Positions 49,218 through 57,009 of a stretch of DNA of 64,000 nucleotides are shown here, one piece after another. Position 1 is the stretch's first letter. Each line of letters opens with the position of its first letter. Where the stretch lies: the NCBI RefSeq assembly GCF_014852585.1, contig NZ_JACVBX010000004.1, positions 310,001 to 374,000 on the forward strand, given 5' to 3'. Both the position numbers and the translations under genes were made by a program. This DNA comes from Pseudomonas sp. PDM18. GTDB lineage: Bacteria > Pseudomonadota > Gammaproteobacteria > Pseudomonadales > Pseudomonadaceae. The notes beneath the pieces are model-generated. The model saw only the letters and a list, made by a program, of their open reading frames with translations, did no database searches and was not told where the DNA came from.

Positions 49218-49553
49218 GTGCGCCGCGCTTTGTTCATCTGCAGCCGGAACCGCCTGCGCAGCCCCACCGCCGAAGCCGTCTTCGCCTACTGGCCGGAGGT
49301 CGAGACCGACTCCGCCGGGCTGGCGCCGGACGCGGAAGTCCCGCTGAGCGCCGAGCAACTGGAGTGGGCCGACCTGGTGTTCGTCATGGAGCGCCGCCAT
49401 CGGCAGGCACTGCTGCGCCGCTTCCCCGTGGCGATGCGGGGCAAGCGTCTGGTATGCCTGGATATCCCGGACGATTACGTCTATCTGCAGCCCGAGCTGG
49501 TGTTCCTGCTGGAGCGCAAGGTCGGGCCTCTCCTGCGGCAGGAGAGTGCATGA
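49218..49553 (+). CDS. Low-molecular-weight protein tyrosine phosphatase-like protein
   Basis: A short (111-residue) LMW-PTP-like protein. The P-loop CX5RS is present: ICSRNRLRSPTAEAVF, with Cys near residue 8. The general-acid Asp, usually in a DPxx motif, may be one of the Asp residues in LDIPDDY near residue 85. It is shorter than typical LMW-PTPs (~150). GTG start at 49218 after GGGAGG. The next gene starts inside its stop codon (ATGA). Substrate unknown; it may act on protein phosphotyrosine or as an arsenate-reductase-like enzyme, the former more likely. Confidence 0.75.
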   Translation: MRRALFICSRNRLRSPTAEAVFAYWPEVETDSAGLAPDAEVPLSAEQLEWADLVFVMERRHRQALLRRFPVAMRGKRLVCLDIPDDYVYLQPELVFLLERKVGPLLRQESA

Positions 49554-50035
49554 GCGAGCTCCGTATTCCCCTGCGCGAAGGCATGCTGGTTTGCCCGGGT
49601 TTCCGCATCCAGGCCCAGCCCGAGCCGTCGCTGGCTATCGACGGCGACCTGCTCTGGGCGCTGGAGCAGCCGCAATGGTGTCCGTTGGCCGTGTCGCTCG
49701 AGGAACGGGACGGCGCACGGTGGATCAAGCCGTTGCCGCTGGCGCAGCAGACCGGTTTCGACCCGAATCGGGTGATCGGCTGGCGCGACGACCCGGTACG
49801 CATCGAGCAGCCCGAGGGCGTCGAGGATGCAGAGGCCGCCATCCACTGGTGGCGCGGCGGCGCGGTCGAGGACGTACGCGGGCGAATCAGTCACCACCCC
49901 TGGGGGCGTCTGCTGCGCCTGGAGGGGGCGGGGATCAGTCCGGAGCACATCCTGTTTCCCCATGGTTACACCTGCCTTTATCTGGGGCACCTGGACGCCG
50001 ACTGGCGTCGATTGCGCTTCGAACTCTTTTCCTGA
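49550..50035 (+). CDS. Conserved hypothetical protein coupled to the phosphatase gene
   Basis: A 161-residue protein I do not recognise. It is rich in Trp, Pro and Glu, with no signal peptide or membrane segment. Its ATG overlaps the stop of the phosphatase gene (ATGA), so the two are made together and probably act together. The strand-rich end (EHILFPHGYTCLYLGHLD) suggests a compact beta domain. No catalytic motif can be named. Confidence 0.7.
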   Translation: MSELRIPLREGMLVCPGFRIQAQPEPSLAIDGDLLWALEQPQWCPLAVSLEERDGARWIKPLPLAQQTGFDPNRVIGWRDDPVRIEQPEGVEDAEAAIHWWRGGAVEDVRGRISHHPWGRLLRLEGAGISPEHILFPHGYTCLYLGHLDADWRRLRFELFS

Positions 50036-50167
50036 ACTGCAATCTCACTAGAGAGCGGCCCCTGCGGTTGCCGCCAACGTGGCGGGAGCGTGGCGGTTGG
50101 TTGCCTCGCGTGCGAGCGGCCTGCACCTCCTGCTTAGTGCATGCAGTCCATGATGAGGTAACCCAGA

Positions 50168-50563
50168 ATGACCCTAACAAAACGGGTAAAAAGCCTTGCA
50201 GCTGTCTTGGTGTTTGCGCAGTTGGGTGTCGTTGCGGAAGTCCCGTTGGCTCAGGCCGCCATGGTGGGTACGGGCGAAGTGCTGCAGGCACAGCAGCAAC
50301 AGGTCGACCGCGAGCAGCTGTTGAAGATGCTCGATGACCAGGGCGTGCAGAAAAAGCTGCAGTCCATGGGCGTTGAGCGCAGCAAGGTCGAGCAGCGCAT
50401 CAAGAGCCTGTCCAACGAAGAGCTGGCGCAGTTCAATCAGCAGCTGGACGAGGCGCCCGCCGGCGGCATCATCGGCATCATCCTGCTGTTCTTGTTGATC
50501 TTTGTGATCACCGACGTGCTCTGTATTACCCACATCTTCACCTTCGTCAGGTGCCAGCGTTGA
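50168..50563 (+). CDS. PA2779-family small exported membrane protein
   Basis: A 131-residue protein with an N-terminal signal peptide (~1-30, LAQA-AM), a charged helical middle (~36-93, rich in Gln/Glu/Lys), then Pro-Ala-Gly-Gly (97-100) and one C-terminal membrane helix (~101-117, IIGIILLFLLIFVITDV) with a short Cys/Arg-containing tail. This layout (signal, soluble part, GG, helix, basic tail) resembles C-terminal sorting tails. It overlaps by 13 bases the gene of a C39-like exported peptidase. It matches the PA2779 family; function is unknown. Confidence 0.82.
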   Translation: MTLTKRVKSLAAVLVFAQLGVVAEVPLAQAAMVGTGEVLQAQQQQVDREQLLKMLDDQGVQKKLQSMGVERSKVEQRIKSLSNEELAQFNQQLDEAPAGGIIGIILLFLLIFVITDVLCITHIFTFVRCQR

Positions 50564-51519
50564 GACGCTGGGCCATGGCCGTCGCGTTCGCGGCGGCCGT
50601 GGCACTCGGCGGCTGCGCGCAGTCGCCGACGTTGCCAGCCAGCGTCGATACTTTGCCGGAGCGGGTGGAGCTGAGTGATGTGCAATTCTTCCCCCAGCAG
50701 GAATTCCAGTGCGGCCCCGCCGCCCTGGCGACCATGCTCAACCAGCGCGGTGTGCGGGTGACGCCTCGGGAACTGAAAGATCGAGTGTTCATCCCCGGAC
50801 GTGAGGGCAGCCTGCAGGTGGAGTTGGTGGCGGCGGCGCGGGAGAAGGGCATGCTGGTCTATCCGCTCAAGCCGCGTCTGGAAAATATCCTCAGCGAAGT
50901 GGCGGCGGGTAATCCAGTGCTGATCCTGCAGAACCAAGGACTGGACTGGTTGCCGGTCTGGCACTTTGCGGTGGTGGTCGGTTTCGATCGTAATCGCCAC
51001 GAATTGATCCTCCGCTCGGGAATCACCGAGCGTCTGGTGATCGACTTCACCGCCTTCGATGTGACCTGGAAGCGCAGCAAACGCTGGGCGGTACTGACCG
51101 TTCCTGCTGATCGCCTGCCGGAGACGGCGGAGCCGACGGCCTGGTTGAGGGCGGCCCATGACCTGGAGGAAACCGGCCAGCCGGCATTGGCGGAGCAGGC
51201 CTATCGCACCGCGACCAAGGCTTGGCCGCAGGAGTCGCTCGGCTGGTTCGCCCTGGCCAATGCGCGCTACACCGACGGAAATCTCGACGATGCCGAGGAT
51301 GCCTTGCGCCGCAGTGTCGGCGCGAAGCCGGCTTTTGCGGCGGGCTGGTTCAACCTGGCCAATGTATTGGGTGAGCGTGGCTGTCCGCAACAAGCAGGCG
51401 CTGCGGCGAGTTGTGCGCGGCACCTGGCGCCAGACGATGCGCGTTTTTCGCAGACGATCGGCAGTTCGGCCACAGTAGGCGACAGTTGCCAGGCGCTGCC
51501 AGCCTGCCCGGCGAACTGA
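50551..51519 (+). CDS. PA2778-family C39-like cysteine peptidase, lipoprotein with TPR
   Basis: A 322-residue predicted lipoprotein: lipobox LGGC with Cys22, then a papain-like C39 domain (~40-160) and TPR-like repeats (~170-290; WLRAAHDLEETGQPALAEQA, GWFALANARYTDGNLDDAED, GWFNLANVLG). Catalytic Cys54 is in EFQCGPAALATML and His138 in VWHFAVVVGFD, so the active site looks intact. C39 peptidases usually cut after Gly-Gly. The GTG start (50551) overlaps the upstream small membrane protein, which carries a Gly-Gly before its last helix; processing of it is a testable idea. Equivalent to PA2778. Confidence 0.85.
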   Translation: MPALRRWAMAVAFAAAVALGGCAQSPTLPASVDTLPERVELSDVQFFPQQEFQCGPAALATMLNQRGVRVTPRELKDRVFIPGREGSLQVELVAAAREKGMLVYPLKPRLENILSEVAAGNPVLILQNQGLDWLPVWHFAVVVGFDRNRHELILRSGITERLVIDFTAFDVTWKRSKRWAVLTVPADRLPETAEPTAWLRAAHDLEETGQPALAEQAYRTATKAWPQESLGWFALANARYTDGNLDDAEDALRRSVGAKPAFAAGWFNLANVLGERGCPQQAGAAASCARHLAPDDARFSQTIGSSATVGDSCQALPACPAN

Positions 51520-51592
51520 GGCGCGCAGGTTTCCTGAACCGAAGCGGCAAGGGCACAGACTAAATCTGCAATGTCCCAGCGAGGTGCTTGGC

Positions 51593-52555
51593 ATGGCCAC
51601 GGAAAAACCACCGGCACGCGGCAGCGCGCGTGCCAAGACGAGCGACTCTGGTGCGAAAAGGGCGTCGCCTCGCAATTCCTCCCGCAGCTCGAAGGTCGGT
51701 AGCGACACGGCCGACGAACTTTCCGCCGAGGAGCGCCGCAAGGTCGAGAAAAGCCAGCCGCCCCGCGCGCTGGTGCTACACGAAGTCATCCGCCTGCAGG
51801 GCAATCACGAACTGGATCGCACCCTGGCCGCACTCTGGTGGTCGGCGCTGGCGGCCGGGCTGACCATTGGCCTGTCGCTGATGGCCATGGGTTTGTTCCG
51901 CGCGCGGCTGCCGGACCACGACATGGCCGTGATCACCACCAGCCTGGGTTATCCGGTGGGCTTCCTGGCGATCATTCTCGCGCGCCAGCAACTGTTCACC
52001 GAGAACACCCTGACCGCGGTGCTGCCAGTGATGAGCGAGCCGACGCTGGAGAAGTTCGGCCAGTTGTTGCGGCTGTGGTCAGTGGTGCTGGCGGGCAATG
52101 TCGTCGGCGCGCTCCTGTTCGCCTACGGCATGCTGCACCTGCCGATCTTCGACACCAAGGCCGATCAGGCCTTCCTCGACATCGGTCGCGAGGTGATGAA
52201 GAACGACCACTGGCAGATGTTCTCCAAAGGCATCGTTTCGGGCTGGATGATCGCCACCATGGTCTGGCTGGTGCCGGCGGCGGAAAACGCCAAGGTCTGG
52301 ATCATTTTCCTGGTCACCTACCTGATGGCGCTGGGCAGTTTCAGCCATATCGTGGTCGGTACCTGCGAGGTGGGTTACCTGATGTTCGCCGGCGAAGTGG
52401 GGCCGGCGGCGTTCGTCATCGACTTCGCCTTGCCGACGTTGGCGGGCAATATCGTCGGCGGCAGCCTGATATTCGCGTTGATGAGCCACGCCCAGGTGCG
52501 CAGCGATACCGCCTCGCCGCCGGAAAAGCTCCCAGAAAAGAAAACGGCGCCCTGA
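51593..52555 (+). CDS. Formate/nitrite transporter family protein
   Basis: A 320-residue membrane protein of the FNT family with a long basic, Ser/Ala-rich disordered N-terminus (~1-60). About six membrane helices follow, with WWSALAAGLTIGLSLMAMG, GYPVGFLAIILARQQLFTENTL and SFSHIVVGTCEVGYLM typical of the family. FNT proteins move formate, nitrite or hydrosulfide. ATG at 51593 follows GAGGTG. It stands after the PA2779/PA2778 pair and corresponds to PA2777. Substrate cannot be assigned. Confidence 0.88.
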   Translation: MATEKPPARGSARAKTSDSGAKRASPRNSSRSSKVGSDTADELSAEERRKVEKSQPPRALVLHEVIRLQGNHELDRTLAALWWSALAAGLTIGLSLMAMGLFRARLPDHDMAVITTSLGYPVGFLAIILARQQLFTENTLTAVLPVMSEPTLEKFGQLLRLWSVVLAGNVVGALLFAYGMLHLPIFDTKADQAFLDIGREVMKNDHWQMFSKGIVSGWMIATMVWLVPAAENAKVWIIFLVTYLMALGSFSHIVVGTCEVGYLMFAGEVGPAAFVIDFALPTLAGNIVGGSLIFALMSHAQVRSDTASPPEKLPEKKTAP

Positions 52556-52567
52556 GGCGCCGTTTTT
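52541..52567. terminator. Bidirectional terminator around the FNT stop codon
   Basis: AAAACGGCGCC-CTGA-GGCGCCGTTTTT; the TGA stop of the FNT gene lies in the loop. A- and T-runs on both sides allow termination from both convergent genes. Confidence 0.85.
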
Positions 52568-52588
52568 CGTGCGGACTGAAGCGAGGCG

Positions 52589-53872
52589 TCAGATGCCCAA
52601 CTTGTCGCGCATGGTGTAGTACCAGGCACCGATCGCAGAGAACGGAACCTGGAACATGCGGCCACCCGGGAAGGGGTAGTGCGGCAGGGTGGCGAAGGCG
52701 TCGAAACGCTCGGCCTGGCCACGCAGCACTTCGGCCAGCAGCTTGCCCGCGAGGTGGGTGTAGGTCACACCGTGGCCAGAGCAGCCCTGGGAGTAGTAGA
52801 TGTTGTCGCCGATGCGGCCAACCTGCGGCAGGCGCGAGAGGGTCAGCAGGAAGTTGCCGGTCCAGGCGAAGTCGATCTTCACGTCCTTCAGCTGCGGGAA
52901 GACCTTGAGCATCTTCGGACGAATGATCGCTTCGATGTTCGACGGATCGCGCGCACCGTAGACCACGCCACCGCCGAAGATCAGGCGGTTGTCGCCGGTT
53001 AGGCGGTAGTAGTCGAGCAGGTAGTTGCAGTCCTCGACGCAGTAGTCGGTCGGCAGCAGAGACTTGGCCAGGTCGGCGCTCAGGGGCTCGGTGGTGATCA
53101 CCTGGGTACCGCACGGCATGGACTTGGAAGCCAGTTCCGGCACCAGGCCGCCGAGGTAGGCATTACCGGCTACCACGATGAACTTGGCCTTCACACGGCC
53201 CTTCGGGGTGTGCACGACCGGGTTGGCGCCACGGTCGATCTTCACGGCAGGGGATTGCTCGTGGATCACGCCGCCGAGCGACTCCACGGCTGCGGCTTCG
53301 CCCAGGGCGAGGTTCAGCGGGTGGATGTGGCCGCCGCTCATATCGAGCATGCCGCCGACATAGCTGTCGGTGCCAACGACTTCACGGATGCGCTTGGCGT
53401 CCATCAGTTCCAGCTGGGTGTGGCCGAAGCGCTCCCACAGCTTCTTCTGCGACTCCAGGTGGCCCATCTGCTTGGCGCTGAGGGCCGCGAACACGCCGCC
53501 GTCCTTCAGGTCGCACTGGATGTTGTACTTGGCGATGCGCTCGCGAATGATGCGACCGCCTTCGAAGGCCATGTCGCCCAGCAGTTTTGCCTGCTTGGCG
53601 CCAACGCTGCGCTCGATGACGTCGATGTCGCGGCTATAGCTGTTGACGATCTGACCGCCGTTACGGCCCGACGCACCGAAGCCAGCCTTGGCGGCTTCCA
53701 GCACGGTGACCTTGAAACCGTTTTCCAGCAGGAACAGGGCGGTCGACAGGCCGGTATAGCCTGCGCCGATCACGCAGACATCGGTTTCCACCTCGCCCTG
53801 CAGTTCAGGACGGGCCGGGACCGGATTGGCCGAAGCTGCGTAATAGGAAGAGGGGTAGGAGGTGTGCGGCAT
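52589..53872 (-). CDS. pauB3: FAD-dependent oxidoreductase, glutamylpolyamine oxidase (PauB3/PuuB-like)
   Basis: A DAO-family flavoenzyme of 427 residues. PuuB/PauB enzymes oxidise gamma-glutamylated putrescine, spermidine or related amines during polyamine breakdown. The FAD-binding motif VCVIGAGYTGLSTALFLLE is at ~33-51; GASGRNGGQIVNSYSRDID and the C-terminal CSGHGVTYTHLAGKLLAE are typical. By gene order with the PA2779-PA2777 block it equals PA2776 (pauB3). No pauA or other pathway gene is adjacent. Confidence 0.85.
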   Translation of the reverse strand: MPHTSYPSSYYAASANPVPARPELQGEVETDVCVIGAGYTGLSTALFLLENGFKVTVLEAAKAGFGASGRNGGQIVNSYSRDIDVIERSVGAKQAKLLGDMAFEGGRIIRERIAKYNIQCDLKDGGVFAALSAKQMGHLESQKKLWERFGHTQLELMDAKRIREVVGTDSYVGGMLDMSGGHIHPLNLALGEAAAVESLGGVIHEQSPAVKIDRGANPVVHTPKGRVKAKFIVVAGNAYLGGLVPELASKSMPCGTQVITTEPLSADLAKSLLPTDYCVEDCNYLLDYYRLTGDNRLIFGGGVVYGARDPSNIEAIIRPKMLKVFPQLKDVKIDFAWTGNFLLTLSRLPQVGRIGDNIYYSQGCSGHGVTYTHLAGKLLAEVLRGQAERFDAFATLPHYPFPGGRMFQVPFSAIGAWYYTMRDKLGI

Positions 53873-53984
53873 AATGCACCTGTGTTTGTTATTTTTTACG
53901 AGATGTGCGGATGCTACCTGAGTCGAATCAGACCGGCTAGTGCCCGTGCAAAATAATTTACGGACGGTCGAACATAAAAAAATT

Positions 53985-54014
53985 CACTTTTTCAGTGGGT
54001 TAGCTGAAAAAGTG
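53985..54014. promoter_or_regulatory. 11-bp inverted repeat abutting the tRNA promoter
   Basis: CACTTTTTCAG (53985-53995) and CTGAAAAAGTG (54004-54014), a perfect inverted repeat with an 8-base spacer, ending one base before the -35 box of the tRNA-Val promoter. It may be an operator for divergent pauB3, a hairpin, or part of an A/T-rich UP element. Confidence 0.45.
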
Positions 54015-54015
54015 C

Positions 54016-54043
54016 TTGACGCTCTAAAACGATCGCGTAGAAT
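54016..54043 (+). promoter_or_regulatory. Sigma-70 promoter of tRNA-Val
   Basis: -35 TTGACG (54016-54021), 16-base spacer, -10 TAGAAT (54038-54043), then a GC-rich discriminator GCGCCCC typical of stringently controlled stable-RNA promoters. Confidence 0.75.
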
Positions 54044-54057
54044 GCGCCCCACACGAC

Positions 54058-54134
54058 AGGCACATAGCTCAGTTGGTTAGAGCACCACCTTGACATGGTG
54101 GGGGTCGTTGGTTCGAGTCCAATTGTGCCTACCA
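54058..54134 (+). tRNA. tRNA-Val (anticodon GAC)
   Basis: A complete cloverleaf: acceptor AGGCACA/TGTGCCT, D-arm GCTCAGTTGGTTAGAGC, anticodon stem CCACC/GGTGG with loop TTGACAT (anticodon GAC), T-loop GGTTCGAGTCC, and encoded CCA end. Own promoter upstream and terminator downstream. Confidence 0.95.
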
Positions 54135-54161
54135 AACAAATCCGCTTCCGGCGGTACTTAG

Positions 54162-54194
54162 AGGGCGATCCGAAAGGATCGCCCTTTTTGTTTT
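54162..54194 (+). terminator. Rho-independent terminator of tRNA-Val
   Basis: AGGGCGATCC-GAAA-GGATCGCCCT followed by TTTTGTTTT, about 28 bases after the tRNA. Confidence 0.9.
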
Positions 54195-54374
54195 GGGGTA
54201 TTCCAAGCGGGCGGCCTCGGCGGTTCACGCATTGCGCCGCTTTCGTCTCCGCTTCCTTTGTTCCTGGTGATTCCCCGTTCCGGTGGTGGTTCAGTCTCTG
54301 CATTGCTTGCGCAGGCTTTCGTGGATGGCGGGGTCGAGTGTTGCTGGGTGGAGTGGAAGTGGGCCAGATGGGCG

Positions 54375-54689
54375 CTAATTCATCGCGTTTCTGCGCTCGC
54401 TGTAGGCTTCGTACTGTCGGCACTTCTGTTCGGCATTGGCAAACGCCTGATCGGGCGTCTGGTCGCCGTGGTAGCCGAAGCGCACGAAGTACCTGACGAC
54501 GACCTGGGTGTCCGCATCGAGCTTAGCGCCCCCTTCGTGGACTGCCGCAATCGCCTGCTGTTCGGTTTTTCCCTCGTTTCTATACAGCGCGCCCGCGCGC
54601 GCGAACAGGCCGATGCCGGTGCAGAAGTCAGAGGCCTGGGCGCCGCTGGCAAGCGTCATTAGCAGGAGCAACGCTGTGAGCTTCTTCAT
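54375..54689 (-). CDS. Small exported hypothetical protein
   Basis: A 104-residue protein with a signal peptide (~1-19, SGAQA-SDF) and a mature part with two Cys residues (SDFCTG; EQKCRQY) that could form a disulfide. The rest is helical and charged. I do not recognise the family. Stop at 54375. A plus-strand frame over the same bases lacks a signal peptide and is judged a shadow. Confidence 0.65.
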   Translation of the reverse strand: MKKLTALLLLMTLASGAQASDFCTGIGLFARAGALYRNEGKTEQQAIAAVHEGGAKLDADTQVVVRYFVRFGYHGDQTPDQAFANAEQKCRQYEAYSERRNAMN

Positions 54690-55143
54690 GTGACCTCACT
54701 GAGCCTGCGATCTGGTTCTCCGTCCTGATCAGTATGGCGCTTGCTCTGGTCTTCTGCCTGCACGTCTGGCGTGCGCTGCGAGGCTTTCTCTCTGGCTCCG
54801 GGCTTCTCGAAGAGCTTGAGGTGGTTGTAAGTAAAAAGCACGATGCAGTGCGTCGGACGTTGTCTTGTCGGTGGTTATCAAAACGAGGGCCGCCACTATG
54901 ACCACCGTCGTGCCCACCGAAGAGTGGCCGGTAGAGTGACTTTGGACAGCGTAGATAGCATCGAAGCACCGTGTGGCGTGAAAGACCGGCAACACTAAAC
55001 CTGCGTCGACGCTGGCGTCGCGAGTAATAGCGTGCCGACTCGGTAAAGAGTGTGTCGGCCGTGATGCATTCCGGCTTGTCGATTCCGTGGGGTGATCTAA
55101 GCGCGCCTGCTATGTTGGTCGTTGTCTGTGCTTGGAGGTGATG
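54690..55143. other. Intergenic region without a supported gene
   Basis: A 454-base gap with lower GC and mixed codon character. Short minus-strand frames (for example 54729-54995) have a hydrophobic stretch GTTVVIVAALVLIT but no ribosome-binding site or family resemblance. It may be decayed coding sequence. No terminator or tRNA-like remnant was seen. Confidence 0.5.
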
Positions 55144-55665
55144 ATGAGGGCTCTGCGATCTTGCTTACTCACCGGTGCGTTGCTGGTTCCGCTGCCGGCC
55201 TTAGCGGAAATGCAGGTGATCTGGCCGCAGGGTTGGGAGGTTTCGCGCTCGCCAGCGGAAGCGACTGCTGATGCGCCGGTGGTTCGTCAGCGTGGCGTGC
55301 GCTTGGCGGAGGATGGATCCCAGGATCTGGTCATGGAGGTCACACGCAGTCGGCTCGGCTCTGCCGCCAAGGTCAGTGTCGAGAATGTCATCGTCGAGAT
55401 GCGCAAGGCGTTGCAGAAGGACTTCATGCGCCAGGGGTTCCAGGCAGCGTGCAGTAAGCCAATGGATGCAAAGCTGGGTGGGTTGGCCGGGCTGGAGGTG
55501 CATTGCGGCATCAGTCAGAACGGCGCCGAGGTGCTCAAGCAGACCGTGCAGGTCGCGTTGGGTGATGGGGCGGCTTACTCGCTGACCTATGCGGCACCAT
55601 CGGGGCGCTATGCGGCGCTGATGGCGGAGATCGAAGCGGTGAAGGCGGGCATCAGTCTGAATTGA
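55144..55665 (+). CDS. Exported hypothetical protein (DUF4946-like)
   Basis: A 173-residue periplasmic protein with signal peptide ~1-21 (LPALA-EMQV). The mature part starts MQVIWPQGWEVSRSPAE and has two Cys (ACSKPMD and VHCGIS). It resembles the small Pseudomonas DUF4946 proteins, but that call is from memory and tentative. Two ATGs stand in frame (55141, 55144); GGAGG with five-base spacing favours 55144. A bidirectional terminator follows. Confidence 0.7.
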   Translation: MRALRSCLLTGALLVPLPALAEMQVIWPQGWEVSRSPAEATADAPVVRQRGVRLAEDGSQDLVMEVTRSRLGSAAKVSVENVIVEMRKALQKDFMRQGFQAACSKPMDAKLGGLAGLEVHCGISQNGAEVLKQTVQVALGDGAAYSLTYAAPSGRYAALMAEIEAVKAGISLN

Positions 55666-55694
55666 GGCGCCGCTTTTATAGGTGGCCGAACAGC

Positions 55695-55722
55695 AAAAGC
55701 CCCGCTCATGCGGGGCTTTTTT
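55695..55722. terminator. Bidirectional Rho-independent terminator
   Basis: AAAAGCCCCGC-TCAT-GCGGGGCTTTTTT between convergent genes. Confidence 0.85.
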
Positions 55723-55733
55723 CGTTTTCAGGC

Positions 55734-55958
55734 TCAGGCAGCGATGGTGGCTTGCACTCGCTGAATCACCGCGCTCAGCGGTACCTCGCCCTGATATTGC
55801 TGAGGGTAGAGGCGTTCGGTGTGCTTGGCGATGCCATGCTCGTTCACCAGGGTGAAGCTGAAGCCATGCTTGCGCTTGGCCTGGATAACGCAGTTCAGAG
55901 GGGCGAAAGCCGCCGAGAGGGTGCGAATCGCCTCCTGGATTTGCAGGGAGGTTTTCAT
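55734..55958 (-). CDS. Small hypothetical protein
   Basis: A 74-residue cytoplasmic protein with an N-terminal helix (SLQIQEAIRTLSAAFAPL) and a short strand section (KHGFSFTLVNEHGIAKHTERL), possibly a compact alpha/beta fold. I chose ATG at 55958 (MKTSLQIQ), with GGAAAG upstream; an upstream ATG at 56009 is in frame. Similar short proteins occur in Pseudomonas, but I cannot name the family with confidence. Confidence 0.6.
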   Translation of the reverse strand: MKTSLQIQEAIRTLSAAFAPLNCVIQAKRKHGFSFTLVNEHGIAKHTERLYPQQYQGEVPLSAVIQRVQATIAA

Positions 55959-56401
55959 TGTCTTGTCTTTCCAAATAGGTAACGGTCCTATGACCGTCGA
56001 AATCGTCAAAAGCTCCGGGTGCGATCTGAGAATGCAGAAAACGTATGACCGGAATATGGCAGCGATTGGAAACTTGAGGGTCTGTTCGCGTCAGGCTGCG
56101 ATGTTGGGTGAAAGCAGAGGATCTGACGTGGGGCGCTGATCGCTCGGGCAAATGTTCCTGGCGCGGTTGGCGTGCTCTGGAATCGATGCGGAGGATGCGC
56201 TGGCCGTGGCCCTGTAGAGCCCAGCTTCTGCCCTGGATCAGGTAGGGAGTGCTGGGAGGGGCGACCTTGGGTTTGGTGCTCGCTGTCGGCCAGTATAAGG
56301 ATTTCTTCTAACGATGGCTAGTTTTTATACAGCCGTCTGTCAGAAATCGCCGAGCGAGGGAGAGATTCCGCGGAGCGGGAGCGCTCCGCGGAAGATCAGC
56401 A
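55959..56401. other. Intergenic region with one palindrome near the mvaU end
   Basis: A 443-base gap with no supported gene. Its main feature is TTCCGCGGAGCG-GGAG-CGCTCCGCGGAA (about 56366-56393), a 12-bp perfect stem just after the mvaU stop on the minus strand. It probably ends the mvaU transcript, although only a weak pyrimidine run follows. Confidence 0.5.
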
Positions 56402-56755
56402 TTACTGCAGCCAGGATTCCACGGTGTCGCCACCGTATTGTTGTTTCCAGGCTTTCAGGGTCTTGTGGTTGCCGCCCTTGGTCTCGATGGTCTCGCCGTT
56501 GTGCGGGTTCTTGTAGACCTTCAGTTGGCGGGTGCGGCGCGGCTGTTGTGCGGCAGCCGGCTCGGTGGAGTTCTGCGGGTCGAGAATGTTGATGACGTTG
56601 CGCAGGTTCATGCCGTACTGGTCCATCAAGGCTTGCAGTTGATCCTTGAACTCCAGTTCTTTCTTCAGGCCGCCATCGCTCTTGAGTTTCTCGAGCAGGG
56701 CGAGTTGTTCCTGGAGTTTGCGCTCGGCTTCGCGGAATTCCGCAAGTTTGGACAT
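56402..56755 (-). CDS. mvaU: H-NS-like global regulator of the MvaT/MvaU family
   Basis: A 117-residue DNA-binding protein that silences AT-rich and horizontally acquired DNA in pseudomonads. N-terminal coiled-coil dimerisation region (~1-60, MSKLAEFREAERKLQEQLA), linker, and C-terminal DNA-binding domain (~80-117) with the hallmark KVYKNPHNGETIETKGGNHK and LKAWKQQYG. The N-terminus matches MvaU better than MvaT. Its surroundings differ from those of PA2667 in PAO1, so it may be an extra paralogue. Own promoter upstream. Confidence 0.9.
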   Translation of the reverse strand: MSKLAEFREAERKLQEQLALLEKLKSDGGLKKELEFKDQLQALMDQYGMNLRNVINILDPQNSTEPAAAQQPRRTRQLKVYKNPHNGETIETKGGNHKTLKAWKQQYGGDTVESWLQ

Positions 56756-56793
56756 CTGGGTGCTCCCGTATGCAGGGTGATTAGTACGGCGCG

Positions 56794-56823
56794 ATTCTGT
56801 GTTCTTGTGATTGTTCGCGTCAA
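56794..56823 (-). promoter_or_regulatory. Sigma-70 promoter of mvaU
   Basis: On the minus strand: -35 TTGACG (56823-56818), 18-base spacer, -10 CAGAAT (56799-56794), about 40 bases before the ATG. The flanking DNA is AT-rich, which may allow autorepression by the protein. Confidence 0.5.
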
Positions 56824-57009
56824 CTGAATATATGAATTGTTGCGATTGGGAGGCACGCTTTAAATGTTAAGGGCGCATGAAGGGTTGGTCGATTAATTGA
56901 TCAATGAGGGATAATGCCCAGGCTAAAGGGTGTGGCGGTATTTTTCGTCGCTCAATAACCCCTGTGAAATCTGTGTGCTTTATTGTGGTGCGTTGCGTGC
57001 GAGTGCTGG

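Noticed and set aside
54135..54374. Integrated element or attachment-site duplication next to tRNA-Val
   Set aside because: No integrase and no second copy of the tRNA 3' end were seen in the following kilobases; the tRNA has its own terminator.
54508..54693. Plus-strand frame over the small exported protein gene
   Set aside because: The minus-strand gene has a proper signal peptide; this frame has no supporting features.
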